From positions 1-40,849 of the forward strand of contig DAOVGU010000202.1 in NCBI GenBank assembly GCA_030672255.1: 40,849 nucleotides of DNA, written 5' to 3'. Made by a program: the position numbers and the translations under genes. Shown here piece after piece: positions 6,940 to 14,828 of the stretch. The notes beneath the pieces are model-generated. The model was not told where the DNA came from. It did no database searches and worked only from the letters and a program-made list of their open reading frames with translations. This DNA comes from a bacterium. Its GTDB lineage: Bacteria; Ratteibacteria; UBA8468. Numbering within the stretch: position 1 is the stretch's first letter; every line of letters starts with the position of its first letter.

Positions 6940-7025
6940 AATCAGGCAAAGCAAGCTTTGCCACTACATAGACAAAATAAATATGTAGTTGCCGTCCCTG
7001 CGGAAGCAGGGATTGCTCGGCTATG
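6940..7025. repeat. composite palindromic repeat between UPF0182 and uppP genes
   Basis: Two nested hairpins: GGCAAAGC-AA-GCTTTGCC, and TCCCTGCGGAAGCAGGGA enclosed by TAGTTGCCG and TTGCTCGGCTA. It separates the two divergent genes and resembles the type at 39014-39180. It supplies the 5' flank of the UPF0182 gene. Confidence 0.6.
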
Positions 7026-7041
7026 TTCTTTCTACTAACTC

Positions 7042-7070
7042 TTGCTTATTTTTTCTGATGGTGGTATCTT
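7042..7070 (+). promoter_or_regulatory. possible promoter of uppP
   Basis: TTGCTT, a 17-base spacer and TATCTT, 42 bases before the uppP start. Of moderate quality only. A small TGGTA-TCT-TACCA palindrome overlaps the -10 region. Confidence 0.35.
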
Positions 7071-7111
7071 ACCATATAGGAAACTTTTACACAAGAGCAA
7101 CATAATTGAAT

Positions 7112-7867
7112 ATGCTTATTGATGCTTTTATCCTCGGTATTATCCAGGGAATTGCCGAATGGCTTCCCGTAAGTAGTTCTGGCCATCTTGTCCTCGCCCA
7201 GCAGTTTTTCAAACTCGGAGGAGGCATATCCTTTGATGTTTTTCTTCATTTCTCGGCTCTAATTGTAGTTCTCATCTTCTTCCGCGATGATATTCTTAAG
7301 ATTGGAAAGGCATTTTTTACCCTGGATAAAGAGAGTTATGAGTTTAAACTTGCAATTTATATCGTCTCGGCTTCGATAGTGACAGCGATTTTTGGTTTTC
7401 TACTCAAAAGCAGGAAAGATCTTCTGAACAATCTCAGTGTCGTTGGGTTTTCTTTTCTCTTTACTTCAATCCTCCTCTTTTTCTCAAAGCGAGAAACTCA
7501 CAAAAAATTGAATTTCAAAAAAGCGATCTTTATCGGGTTCATGCAGGGATTAGCACTTCTTCCAGGGGTTTCAAGGTCCGGGAGCACCATCGCCGGAGCA
7601 AAGATTGTAGGGGTAAATGATAAAGATGCATTCAGGTTTTCATTTCTCATCGTAATTCCTGCTATTCTTGGGGCGATGATTATGGAATTGAGAGAGATTA
7701 AGCTCATCCAGCCTGAGTTTTTGATGGTGGGGTTTTTTACCTCCCTCATTATAAGTTTTTTCTCAATTACTCTCCTTAAAAAAATGGTAATCAAAAACAG
7801 GCTCCATTACTTCGGATACTACTGCTTTTTCTTATCTATTCTCACCTTTTGCCTGAAGACTCTTTAG
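7112..7867 (+). CDS. uppP: undecaprenyl-diphosphatase UppP (BacA)
   Basis: Recycles undecaprenyl diphosphate to the monophosphate for peptidoglycan and O-glycan synthesis in the inner membrane. 251 residues with the two BacA signatures: GIAEWLPVSSSGH (13-25, catalytic glutamate E16) and PGVSRSGST (151-159, phosphate-binding arginine R155). Several hydrophobic helices lie between and after them, and the length is normal (about 250-275). ATG 7112 is preferred over TTG 7106; the ribosome binding site is weak. It is the first gene of the plus-strand block and lies upstream of murJ, another lipid-carrier function. Confidence 0.93.
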   Translation: MLIDAFILGIIQGIAEWLPVSSSGHLVLAQQFFKLGGGISFDVFLHFSALIVVLIFFRDDILKIGKAFFTLDKESYEFKLAIYIVSASIVTAIFGFLLKSRKDLLNNLSVVGFSFLFTSILLFFSKRETHKKLNFKKAIFIGFMQGLALLPGVSRSGSTIAGAKIVGVNDKDAFRFSFLIVIPAILGAMIMELREIKLIQPEFLMVGFFTSLIISFFSITLLKKMVIKNRLHYFGYYCFFLSILTFCLKTL

Positions 7868-7922
7868 AAGCCTGACCTCTGAACCTTTGACTTCCCCTTT
7901 TCTTTCTGCTAATCTATTCTTA

Positions 7923-9164
7923 ATGAGGCGAAAATTTACGAAGGCCTTCTTAGAACTTTTATTAACTTCTCTATTCATTTTCTCCCTGGCTCAAGCAGAA
8001 GAAAATTCTATCTATGAAAGCATTCCCAACCAAATCCTGATCTATCAAGGAAATCTTGTCTATGCTACAGATATCATCTCCCACCTTCCTGATGAGCCAA
8101 GAGTGCTTCTGCCTAAAAGCGCGATAGCGGAGTCAATAGAGATCCTCGATAATGAAAGGATAAAGGAGTTCCAACTAAGTAGTTCCTCGGGCCGTTATTT
8201 GCTTACCTGGGAGAGAAAGGGGAAAGGCAAGGTAAAGTTAAGTTACCTTTTAACCGCTATCTCCTGGCATCCCTTATATACCCTAAATATTCTCTCTGCG
8301 AAGCAAGGCAGAATTCGTTATCAAGTTATCATTGATAATAAGCTAACTCCCTTAGAAGCAATGGTAACGCTTGTCTTTGGCAGAGCGAAAAGGGGTTTAC
8401 AAAGCTTTAAACTTCCTTTTCTAAAAGAGGAAAAACTGAAGGAGGAGCAGGTTTATTCCTCCTCACTTTCCCCTTTCTATCTTTATAATCTTGGCCAGAA
8501 GGGGTTAAAGGAAGGAAGAAATTGTTTTGTCATTTTAGAGGAAGCTCTCGAATTAAAAAAGGGTTTTGTTTGGTCTGCCAATGAAAGGGAGGCAAAGATT
8601 GTTTATATCTTAAAGAATTCTACCCAGCAGCCTTTTGCCAGTGGCATAATTGAACTCTATAAAGATGGGCTATATCTCGGGATGAACCGCATCAAAGAGG
8701 TTCCGATTGGTGAGGAAGTTAGGATAGTTGTTTCTGCGGCTGGTAATATCCGGGTGAAAAAAACGGTTAATACTACCGAGACATCAGAACATGAATTAAT
8801 TCGTATCGCCGAAGCCAAAAAACCTACAAAAAGGATTGTTGGTCATGGGGTAATTAGCACTCCTCGGGCGCCTATTGGAGTGGTAAGGAAAACCCATAAA
8901 TATCGTCATCGGGTAGAATTGCATATAAAAAATCTCGCTGAAGAGGATTTGGAGATAGATATATTCGAAAAAGCCAGAGCCAATTACCTTGATCTAGAAT
9001 TTTTCCTCAATCCAACCCGGATTGATGTAGCCGACTTCATCTGGAAGATATTCCTTAGGCCCGGAGAATCCCGGATGATAGGCTATACCTTCTATTCCGG
9101 CTCTATTTTTACCGGAGAAAGAGAAACCCGTCCTTATTTTCCCCAACTAAAACCAAAGCAGTAG
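7923..9164 (+). CDS. exported DUF4139-like protein
   Basis: 413 residues from ATG 7923. The N-terminus (RRKFTKAFLELLLTSLFIFS-LAQA) is a signal peptide with cleavage after AQA. The remainder is beta-rich. SYLLTAISWHPLYTLNIL followed by IRYQVIIDNKLTPLEAMVTL resembles the core of DUF4139/mucoidy-inhibitor-like proteins (pattern W.P.Y.l ... V.N.tgedW..v.l.l). The C-terminal HRVELHIKNLAEEDLEIDIFEK and RPGESRMIGYTF fit the same fold. An upstream in-frame TTG (7887) would spoil the signal peptide. No strong ribosome binding site. Likely periplasmic or surface-located; the role is unknown. Confidence 0.65.
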   Translation: MRRKFTKAFLELLLTSLFIFSLAQAEENSIYESIPNQILIYQGNLVYATDIISHLPDEPRVLLPKSAIAESIEILDNERIKEFQLSSSSGRYLLTWERKGKGKVKLSYLLTAISWHPLYTLNILSAKQGRIRYQVIIDNKLTPLEAMVTLVFGRAKRGLQSFKLPFLKEEKLKEEQVYSSSLSPFYLYNLGQKGLKEGRNCFVILEEALELKKGFVWSANEREAKIVYILKNSTQQPFASGIIELYKDGLYLGMNRIKEVPIGEEVRIVVSAAGNIRVKKTVNTTETSEHELIRIAEAKKPTKRIVGHGVISTPRAPIGVVRKTHKYRHRVELHIKNLAEEDLEIDIFEKARANYLDLEFFLNPTRIDVADFIWKIFLRPGESRMIGYTFYSGSIFTGERETRPYFPQLKPKQ

Positions 9165-9228
9165 CGAGCAGAAACCTCTCCATTTTTTATCTTTACAAGG
9201 AAGGCTTAAGTATGGTAATGTTTTCTCT

Positions 9229-10770
9229 GTGGAAAGTCATAAAAATATCGCGAAAGCGGCCGGAATTATTGCTTTAGCCACCATTTGCTGCCGGATTGCA
9301 GGGTTGGGCCGAGAGGTAGTAACGGCAAACTTCTTCGGCACCGCTCTTGTCTATGATGCCTTCCTGATTGCCTTTATGATTCCTAACTTTTTCCGTCGGC
9401 TCTTTGCCGAAGGGGCACTTTCCACCGCCTTTATTCCGGTTTTTACCGGATATGTAACGACCGAAAAAAAAGAAGAGGCAGAAAAGGTAGCCTCTATCGG
9501 TTTTACCCTTTCTCTGGTGGCGACCTCATCCCTGGTAATTCTCTCAATTTTTGGAATTTTTATCTTCTCCCATTTTTTTCATTTCTCCTCCAAGGTTGCT
9601 CTGGTCTTAAACTTACTTAAAATTACTCTGCCTTATCTCATCCTGATTTCCTTAGCCGCGATTGCTATGGGAATCCTGAATTCCTATCAGCATTTTACCA
9701 CTCCCGCATTCGCTCCGATAATGCTTGATATCTGCTGGATCGGGGCTATCTTCCTTCTCTGCCCTTTATTTGGAGAAAGTATCGAGAGAAGAATCTTTGG
9801 ATTAGCAATTGGGGTGCTTATTGGAGGTTTAGGTCAATTCTGGATTCAGTTGCCAATGCTGAAAAAAAGGAAACTGAAAATTCGCTTTAACCTTAATTTC
9901 CGCCATCCGGCGATTAAGCGGATGGCAATTCTTCTTGCTCCCTCCGTTATTGGGGTTGCGGTGACCCCGATTAATATTTTAGTGGATGCTCTCTTAGCGA
10001 TAAGGCTTGGTTCGGGGATGGTTTCTTCTCTCTGGTATGCTAATAGATTAATGCAACTTCCTCTGGGTATCTTTGGGGTGGCAATGGCTACCGCAACTCT
10101 GCCAACATTATCCACTTACTTTGCTCAAGGAGAATTCAAAAAATTAAAGGAAACCTTATCCTTTGCTCTGCGCAATGTTCTCTTTGTCATCATCCCTTCC
10201 AGTATTGGTTTGATTTTGCTCAGAAGACCGATCATTTCCCTTCTCTTTCAGCGTGGGCTCTTTACGGCCACCTCAACCGAAAATACTGCCTTTGCTTTGC
10301 TCTTTTATTCTATTGGTCTTTTTGCCTATGCCGCCTCAATCATTGTGGTCAGGGGCTTCTACAGTATCCAGGATACTAAAACACCGGTGAAGGTGGGTCT
10401 TCTCTCTATTCTTGCCAATATTATCTTAGACCTTATTTTAATGGGACCCTTAAGGCAGGGTGGAATTGCCCTCTCTACCAGTTTTGTGGGCATTATCAAC
10501 TTTGTGGTTTTATCCTTTATTTTGGCAAAAAGGCTAAAAGGATTGGATGGCAGAAAAATTCTTTCCTCTTCTCTAACAACTCTCCTCGTCTCGGGATTAA
10601 TGGGGGTTCTGGTCTGGAACTCCTTACTCTTTTGTCAGGGGGCAAAAATTTTAATTTTGCGTAGTAGATTTGCTTTAGTATTTATTCCTGCTATAATAGG
10701 TATTGTATTTTATCTTCTTTTCTCCCATCTTTTGGGAAGGGAGGAGATGAGGTCATTGCGAACGAAGTGA
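9229..10770 (+). CDS. murJ: lipid II flippase MurJ
   Basis: Moves the peptidoglycan precursor lipid II across the inner membrane. 513 residues with about 14 hydrophobic helices and the MurJ/MviN text GREVVTANFFGTALVYDAFL, IPNFFRRLFAEGALSTAFIP, LPTLSTYFA and FQRGLFTATST. The first codon is GTG 9229; nearby ATGs are in other frames. No close ribosome binding site is seen. Odd point: the last six residues (RSLRTK) and the stop codon are read from a palindromic repeat that starts at 10751 (GGTCATTGCGAACGAAGTGA). The repeat has therefore replaced the native C-terminal end. Confidence 0.93.
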   Translation: MESHKNIAKAAGIIALATICCRIAGLGREVVTANFFGTALVYDAFLIAFMIPNFFRRLFAEGALSTAFIPVFTGYVTTEKKEEAEKVASIGFTLSLVATSSLVILSIFGIFIFSHFFHFSSKVALVLNLLKITLPYLILISLAAIAMGILNSYQHFTTPAFAPIMLDICWIGAIFLLCPLFGESIERRIFGLAIGVLIGGLGQFWIQLPMLKKRKLKIRFNLNFRHPAIKRMAILLAPSVIGVAVTPINILVDALLAIRLGSGMVSSLWYANRLMQLPLGIFGVAMATATLPTLSTYFAQGEFKKLKETLSFALRNVLFVIIPSSIGLILLRRPIISLLFQRGLFTATSTENTAFALLFYSIGLFAYAASIIVVRGFYSIQDTKTPVKVGLLSILANIILDLILMGPLRQGGIALSTSFVGIINFVVLSFILAKRLKGLDGRKILSSSLTTLLVSGLMGVLVWNSLLFCQGAKILILRSRFALVFIPAIIGIVFYLLFSHLLGREEMRSLRTK

Positions 10771-10944
10771 AGCCGAAGTTGCGAGCGAGGTCCCTCGCTG
10801 GTCATTGCGAAGGACAAAGTCCTGAAGCAATCTCGCTCGGGATAAACTCCGCAAACTCATTGAGATTGCCACGTCGCTGACGCTCCTCGCAACGACTGCG
10901 TCGGATTGCCACGACCTTTGGTCTCGCAATGACTTTGTCGGTTG
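10751..10944. repeat. GTCATTGCGA...CAATCTC-type interspersed palindromic repeats, tandem copies
   Basis: Contains GGTCATTGCGAACGAAGTGA, GGTCATTGCGAAGGAC with CTGAAGCAATCTCGCTC, then in the other orientation GAGATTGCCACGTCGCTGAC, CTCGCAACGACTGC and GGTCTCGCAATGACTTTGTC. This is a well-known class of dispersed palindromic repeat in bacterial genomes. A second copy is at 37731-37818. It fills the gap between murJ and the M50 protease gene and reaches into the murJ 3' end. Confidence 0.85.
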
Positions 10945-10953
10945 GAGTAGAAA

Positions 10954-11583
10954 ATGAATCCTATATTTCTGATAACCCTTTTGGTTGTTTTATTCTTCTC
11001 AATCATCATCCATGAGAACGCTCACGGGTATGCGGCTTTGCTCTGTGGGGATGATACGGCAAAAATAATGGGAAGATTAACCCTAAATCCCTTGTCCCAT
11101 ATTGACCCCCTAGGGACAATATTTCTGCCCATATTTATGCTGCTTCTTTCTGGAGGTAGGTTTGCCTTTGGCTGGGCAAAGCCGGTTCCCATTAACCCTT
11201 ATAACTTCCGGGACTATAAAAGAGGGATACTCTTTACTGGAGCCGCTGGACCTCTAAGCAACATCGGTCTTGCTTTTTGTTTTGCTCTTGTCTTTCGCCT
11301 TTTCCCTGGGGGGACAAGGTCGCCTTTTGGCCTTCTCTTAGCTTATGGCTGCCTGCTTAATTTACTTTTAGCCATCTTTAACCTTATCCCCATTCCTCCC
11401 CTTGATGGCTCAAGGATACTCAGCGGACTTTTGCCGCCACATCTGGACGCTTCCTACCGGCGGTTGGAGCCATTTGGGATTTTCATCGTAATGTTTCTCT
11501 TTATCTCCGGACTTTTCAGTGTTATCTGGAGGATTGTAGAGGTTTTAGGTGCAATTCTATTGGGAACAACGATAAGTATTTAA
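10954..11583 (+). CDS. M50-family site-2-protease-like membrane metalloprotease
   Basis: 209 residues, about five membrane helices. Zinc site HENAH (H20, E21, H24) in the first helix and the distal ligand D151 in NLIPIPPLDGSRIL, both typical of the compact bacterial M50 (SREBP S2P/FIX, YdjL/Rv2625-like) group that lacks CBS and PDZ domains. LTLNPLSHIDPLGTIFLP (43-60) is also characteristic. The start ATG has GGAG upstream, after the repeat block. The DUF1844 gene follows at 15 bases, so the two are probably one transcript. Substrate unknown. Confidence 0.88.
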   Translation: MNPIFLITLLVVLFFSIIIHENAHGYAALLCGDDTAKIMGRLTLNPLSHIDPLGTIFLPIFMLLLSGGRFAFGWAKPVPINPYNFRDYKRGILFTGAAGPLSNIGLAFCFALVFRLFPGGTRSPFGLLLAYGCLLNLLLAIFNLIPIPPLDGSRILSGLLPPHLDASYRRLEPFGIFIVMFLFISGLFSVIWRIVEVLGAILLGTTISI

Positions 11584-11597
11584 GAGGAGAAGAAAAA

Positions 11598-11906
11598 ATG
11601 GTAGAAGAGAAAATTTCACAAGCGGAGCTACAGTTTATTCAGTTCGTCTCGATGCTTTCCAACTCGGCGATGCAGCATCTTGGTAAATTCACCAATCCCC
11701 TAACAGGAAAGATTGAAAAGAGCCTTGAGGCCGCCCGAGCAACGATTGACCTTCTTTCGATGCTCAAGGAAAAGACGAAAGGAAATCTGACAAAGAGAGA
11801 GGAGGAAACGCTTACCAGCTCTTTAGCAAACCTACAGTTAAATTATGCCGATGAGGTAAAGAGAGAAGAAAGCAAAAAGGATGAGAAGGCAAAGAAAGAG
11901 AATTAA
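11598..11906 (+). CDS. DUF1844 protein
   Basis: 102 residues, acidic/lysine-rich and helical. The text FIQFVSMLSNSAMQHLGK followed by ARATIDLLSMLKEKTKGNLT and EEETLTSSLANLQLNY is the DUF1844 pattern. It has the ribosome binding site GAGGAG, eight bases before ATG. The family is widespread in Deltaproteobacteria, Planctomycetes and candidate phyla, and its function is unknown. The C-terminal tail is highly charged. Confidence 0.85.
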   Translation: MVEEKISQAELQFIQFVSMLSNSAMQHLGKFTNPLTGKIEKSLEAARATIDLLSMLKEKTKGNLTKREEETLTSSLANLQLNYADEVKREESKKDEKAKKEN

Positions 11907-11940
11907 GGCACTACTTATTACCATATAGGGAGTTGACATT

Positions 11941-12904
11941 ATGAGGAAACGGTTGGGAATTGGTGTAGTTGGTTGCGGTAGGATTTCTGAGTTCCATATA
12001 GCGGCAATTAACAAGATTGAAGATGTTGTTCTTGTTGCGGTAGCTGATATTGATGAAAAACGGGCCAAAGAAACAACTAAAAATATGCTGCCAAAAAATG
12101 CTATTTAGCAGGTTCTGAGCTCTTTCAAGATTCAGAAATAGATGCTGTAGTTTTATGTTTACCTCATTATTTGCATTGTCCAATAACTCTTGAGGCTGCT
12201 CAATATGGTAAGCATATTCTGGTTGAGAAGCCATTAGCATTAACAGTGAAAGATGCTGACAGGATGATTCAAGCAGCAGAGAACAAGACTGTTATTCTTA
12301 ATGATAGGTCAGGTCCAACGATTCTTTCGACAATATACCAGAGTAAAAAATTATATTCAATCTGGAAAACTTGGCCAACCACTCCAGGTTGTTGAAAAAA
12401 GGTTATTAAAGATAGAAACCCCTCCAACTCCCTGGTGGAAGTCATCCAAGAAAACCGGGGGGCTTCTTCTTCCTTTGAATGGAAGCCATTCCATAGACCT
12501 TTTCCTTTCCCTATTTAATACAAGACCGGTTCGGGTTTACTGTGAGACTCAGCATAATAATTTAGAGTGGGAAGGGGAAGACGAATTTTCTCTACAGATG
12601 AAATTGAAAAATGGAGCGATAGTAACTCTGCATCATTCATTCAATTCCTCTGAAGATATTAATGAAGTGATGATTGTTGGCTCTGAAAGTAATATTCATT
12701 TTAATGGAATAGTCCGATTTTTATATTAATGGTAAAGCAATAATGGATTTTGAACCAGCATTTGAAGCTCAAATGAGAGAATTCATTTCAGCAATAAATG
12801 AAAAAAGGGAACCTATTGTCACTGCAAAAGATACCAGAGATACAATAAGAGTTCTGGAAGCAGCAAGAATTTCAGCAGAGAAACATATGGTCATTAATCT
12901 TTAA
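11941..12904 (+). pseudogene. Gfo/Idh/MocA family dehydrogenase, broken by three frameshifts
   Basis: Starts KRLGIGVVGCGRISEFHIAA (NAD-binding Rossmann motif GxGxxxxxH-like) and breaks at about 12095 in an A-run. It resumes in another frame with FQDSEIDAVVLCLPHYLH and HILVEKPLALTVKDADRM (EKP catalytic motif), breaks again at about 12300, and continues with GQVQRFFRQYTRVKNYIQSG. A third break lies in a T-run at about 12718, and the final part is AQMREFISAINEKREPIVTA. All pieces of a full ~330-residue enzyme are present in order. Two of the three shifts sit in homopolymers, so sequencing or assembly error is possible. It heads a likely sugar- or inositol-type catabolic block. Confidence 0.85.
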
Positions 12905-12917
12905 GTATGGAGGCACT

Positions 12918-13746
12918 ATGAAGAAAAGTCTTTGTGCTTTTCCAGCAGATATGGGTATTAAAGAGAGATTAATTTTAGCCAAAAAAGCGGGGTTTGATGC
13001 TATCGAGATTGAGTTGACTGAAAAAGGAGAAGTGAATTTAAGCTCATCAGAAAAAGAGATAAATCGTATTAAAGAAATCGTCAGGGAAACAGAAATGGAA
13101 TTGAGTAGTTTATCCACTTCCCTTCTCTGGAGATATCCTTTAACAAGTAGTGATAGGTCAAAAAGAGAAAAGGGAGAGGAAATTGTAAAGAAGATGTTAC
13201 GGATTGCCTCTCAACTAAAAATAGATACTATCCTTGTAGTTCCTGGGGCAGTGGATGTTTGGTCTGACCCAACGGCTGAAATAGTTCCCTATGATGTAGC
13301 ATATGAAAGGTCTCAAGAAGCAATCTGAATTAAGTAAAATCGCCGAACAATATCAAGTAAATATCGGAATTGAGAATGTCTGGAATAAATTCTTGCTGAG
13401 TCCATTAGAAATGAGGGATTTTATTGATAAAATTGGTAGCAAGTATCTTGGTTCATTTTTTGATGTAGGCAATATATTGGCTTTTGGCTATCCTGAGCAT
13501 TGGATAAGAATTTTAGGAAAAAGAATTAAGAAAGTTCACATAAAGGATTTTAGAAAGGATATTGGAAATGTAACCGGATTTACTTCTTTGTTAGAGGGAG
13601 ATGTCAATTGGCCAGCAGTGATGCAGGCACTCAAGGAGATAGGCTATAACGATTTTATAATCGCAGAGTTATCTCCTTACAAGTTTTATCCCGAACAGTT
13701 AGTAGAAAATACTTCAAAAGCGATGGATAAAATTATGGGAAAGTGA
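12918..13746 (+). pseudogene. sugar phosphate isomerase/epimerase (AP endonuclease 2 fold), one frameshift
   Basis: The first part (CAFPADMGIKERLILAKKAG, IELTEKGEVNLSS, DTILVVPGAVDVWSDPTAEI) breaks at about 13325 after YERSQEAI. The second part (SKIAEQYQVNIGIENVWNKF, LGSFFDVGNILAFGYPEHWI, KKVHIKDFRK, FIIAELSPYKFYPEQL) continues in another frame. Together they are a full TIM-barrel enzyme of about 275 residues with the metal ligands E (IGIENVW), D/H (FFDVGN, KVHIKD) and E (IAELSP). One base change in GAAGCAATCTGAATTAAG accounts for it. GGAGG precedes ATG 12918. Enzymes like this interconvert keto-sugars; the substrate is unknown. An assembly error is a real alternative. Confidence 0.85.
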
Positions 13747-13748
13747 TA

Positions 13749-14756
13749 ATGAAATCTTGGATTTTAAAAAAACCTTATGAACTGGAATTGATTGAGATAC
13801 CAAAGCCTGTCCCAAAAAAGGACGAGGTTTTAGTGCGGATGCGATACATTGGATTATGTGGTTCAGATATTGAAATCTACCGAGGGAAGCGAGACCCGGA
13901 GTTCCTTGCCAATCCTGTTCGTTTAGGGCATGAAGCATCGGGAGTTGTTGAAGAAGTTGGTCCAGAAGTGCAGGGTTTAAAGACCGGAAACAAAGTTGCA
14001 GTAAGAGGTATTTGGGGATGTTTCTCGGAATATATTTCCGCTTCCCAGGTGAGTGCTTTTAGTGTTTCCTCAATGCCGGCATTACAAATTGTAAAATTAC
14101 CGGATACTTTTCCCGAAGCGATTGGTCCCTTTGTTGAAGTTTTACCAAAAATTATTCGCACCGGCGAGAAAATAGGAATTACCCAACAAACTGATGTAGT
14201 AATTGTTGGCCAGGGGGTATGCGGTCTATTATTAACTCAGGTGGTTAAAATGCAAAATCCTCATCGCTTGGTTACTCTTGACCTTTATGATGAAAAATTA
14301 GGGTTAAGTAAAGATTATGGCGCAACAGATACACTTAATGCCTCTTCTGAAAATCTTAATGATTTAGTTCGCTCTGTATTACCGGATGGAGCGGATATTA
14401 TTATTGTTGCTCATTTAGAGGGAGAAGGAGTTGCAGAAGCTATAGAATTTCTAAAATGGAATGGAAAACTTATCCTCTGGGGATGTTTAGGAAAAACAGA
14501 AATTGATTTCTTCCGGCTGCACATCAGGGGTGGAGATATCTTGGGAACAAGAATGGCTGATTTAGAAGAAGATATTTATTACTGTCAAAAAACGATTAAA
14601 TATTTAGAAGATGGAATTATTGATGTAAAGAAAATGATTACCCATCAGTTCAAGTTTGATGTTACTCCAGAGGCTTTTGAATTGAAGGATAAAGGGAAAG
14701 GAGATGTAATTGCCGTAGAAGTAATTTCAACTGACGGCAAAAAGGTATACCCCTGA
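13749..14756 (+). CDS. zinc-type medium-chain dehydrogenase (sorbitol/threonine dehydrogenase-like)
   Basis: 335 residues. Catalytic zinc ligands C37 (GLCGSD) and H61-E62 (LGHEASGVVEEVG); nucleotide-binding fold at VVIVGQGVCGLLLTQVVKMQ. The four-cysteine structural zinc lobe is absent. ATG 13749 has GGGAAAG upstream; a GTG at 13743 overlaps the preceding stop. It follows the isomerase directly, so the broken dehydrogenase, isomerase and this gene form an operon for polyol or sugar-acid catabolism. The final codons and stop lie in a perfect palindrome. Confidence 0.85.
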   Translation: MKSWILKKPYELELIEIPKPVPKKDEVLVRMRYIGLCGSDIEIYRGKRDPEFLANPVRLGHEASGVVEEVGPEVQGLKTGNKVAVRGIWGCFSEYISASQVSAFSVSSMPALQIVKLPDTFPEAIGPFVEVLPKIIRTGEKIGITQQTDVVIVGQGVCGLLLTQVVKMQNPHRLVTLDLYDEKLGLSKDYGATDTLNASSENLNDLVRSVLPDGADIIIVAHLEGEGVAEAIEFLKWNGKLILWGCLGKTEIDFFRLHIRGGDILGTRMADLEEDIYYCQKTIKYLEDGIIDVKKMITHQFKFDVTPEAFELKDKGKGDVIAVEVISTDGKKVYP

Positions 14757-14768
14757 TTTAATCAGGGG
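14750..14768. repeat. perfect palindrome across a stop codon
   Basis: CCCCTGATTTAATCAGGGG has 9-base arms around one base and contains the TGA stop of the dehydrogenase gene. There is no T-run, so a terminator is doubtful. A related imperfect one (CAGGGGTTCAGAATCCCTG) lies at 14798-14816, just before the ribosome binding site of the next gene. Confidence 0.6.
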
Positions 14769-14828
14769 GAAACGGTAGAGAAAGTGTCAAATTTACCAGG
14801 GGTTCAGAATCCCTGAAGGAGGATATAA

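Noticed and set aside
9846..10115. Opposite-strand open frame inside murJ
   Set aside because: It is a shadow of the murJ coding sequence with no ribosome binding site or family resemblance.
10751..10944. Coding gene or tRNA in the gap between murJ and the M50 protease
   Set aside because: No cloverleaf or open frame; the sequence is fully explained by the interspersed palindromic repeat.
14750..14768. Rho-independent terminator after the dehydrogenase
   Set aside because: Perfect stem but no T-run on either strand, and the next gene is probably in the same operon.
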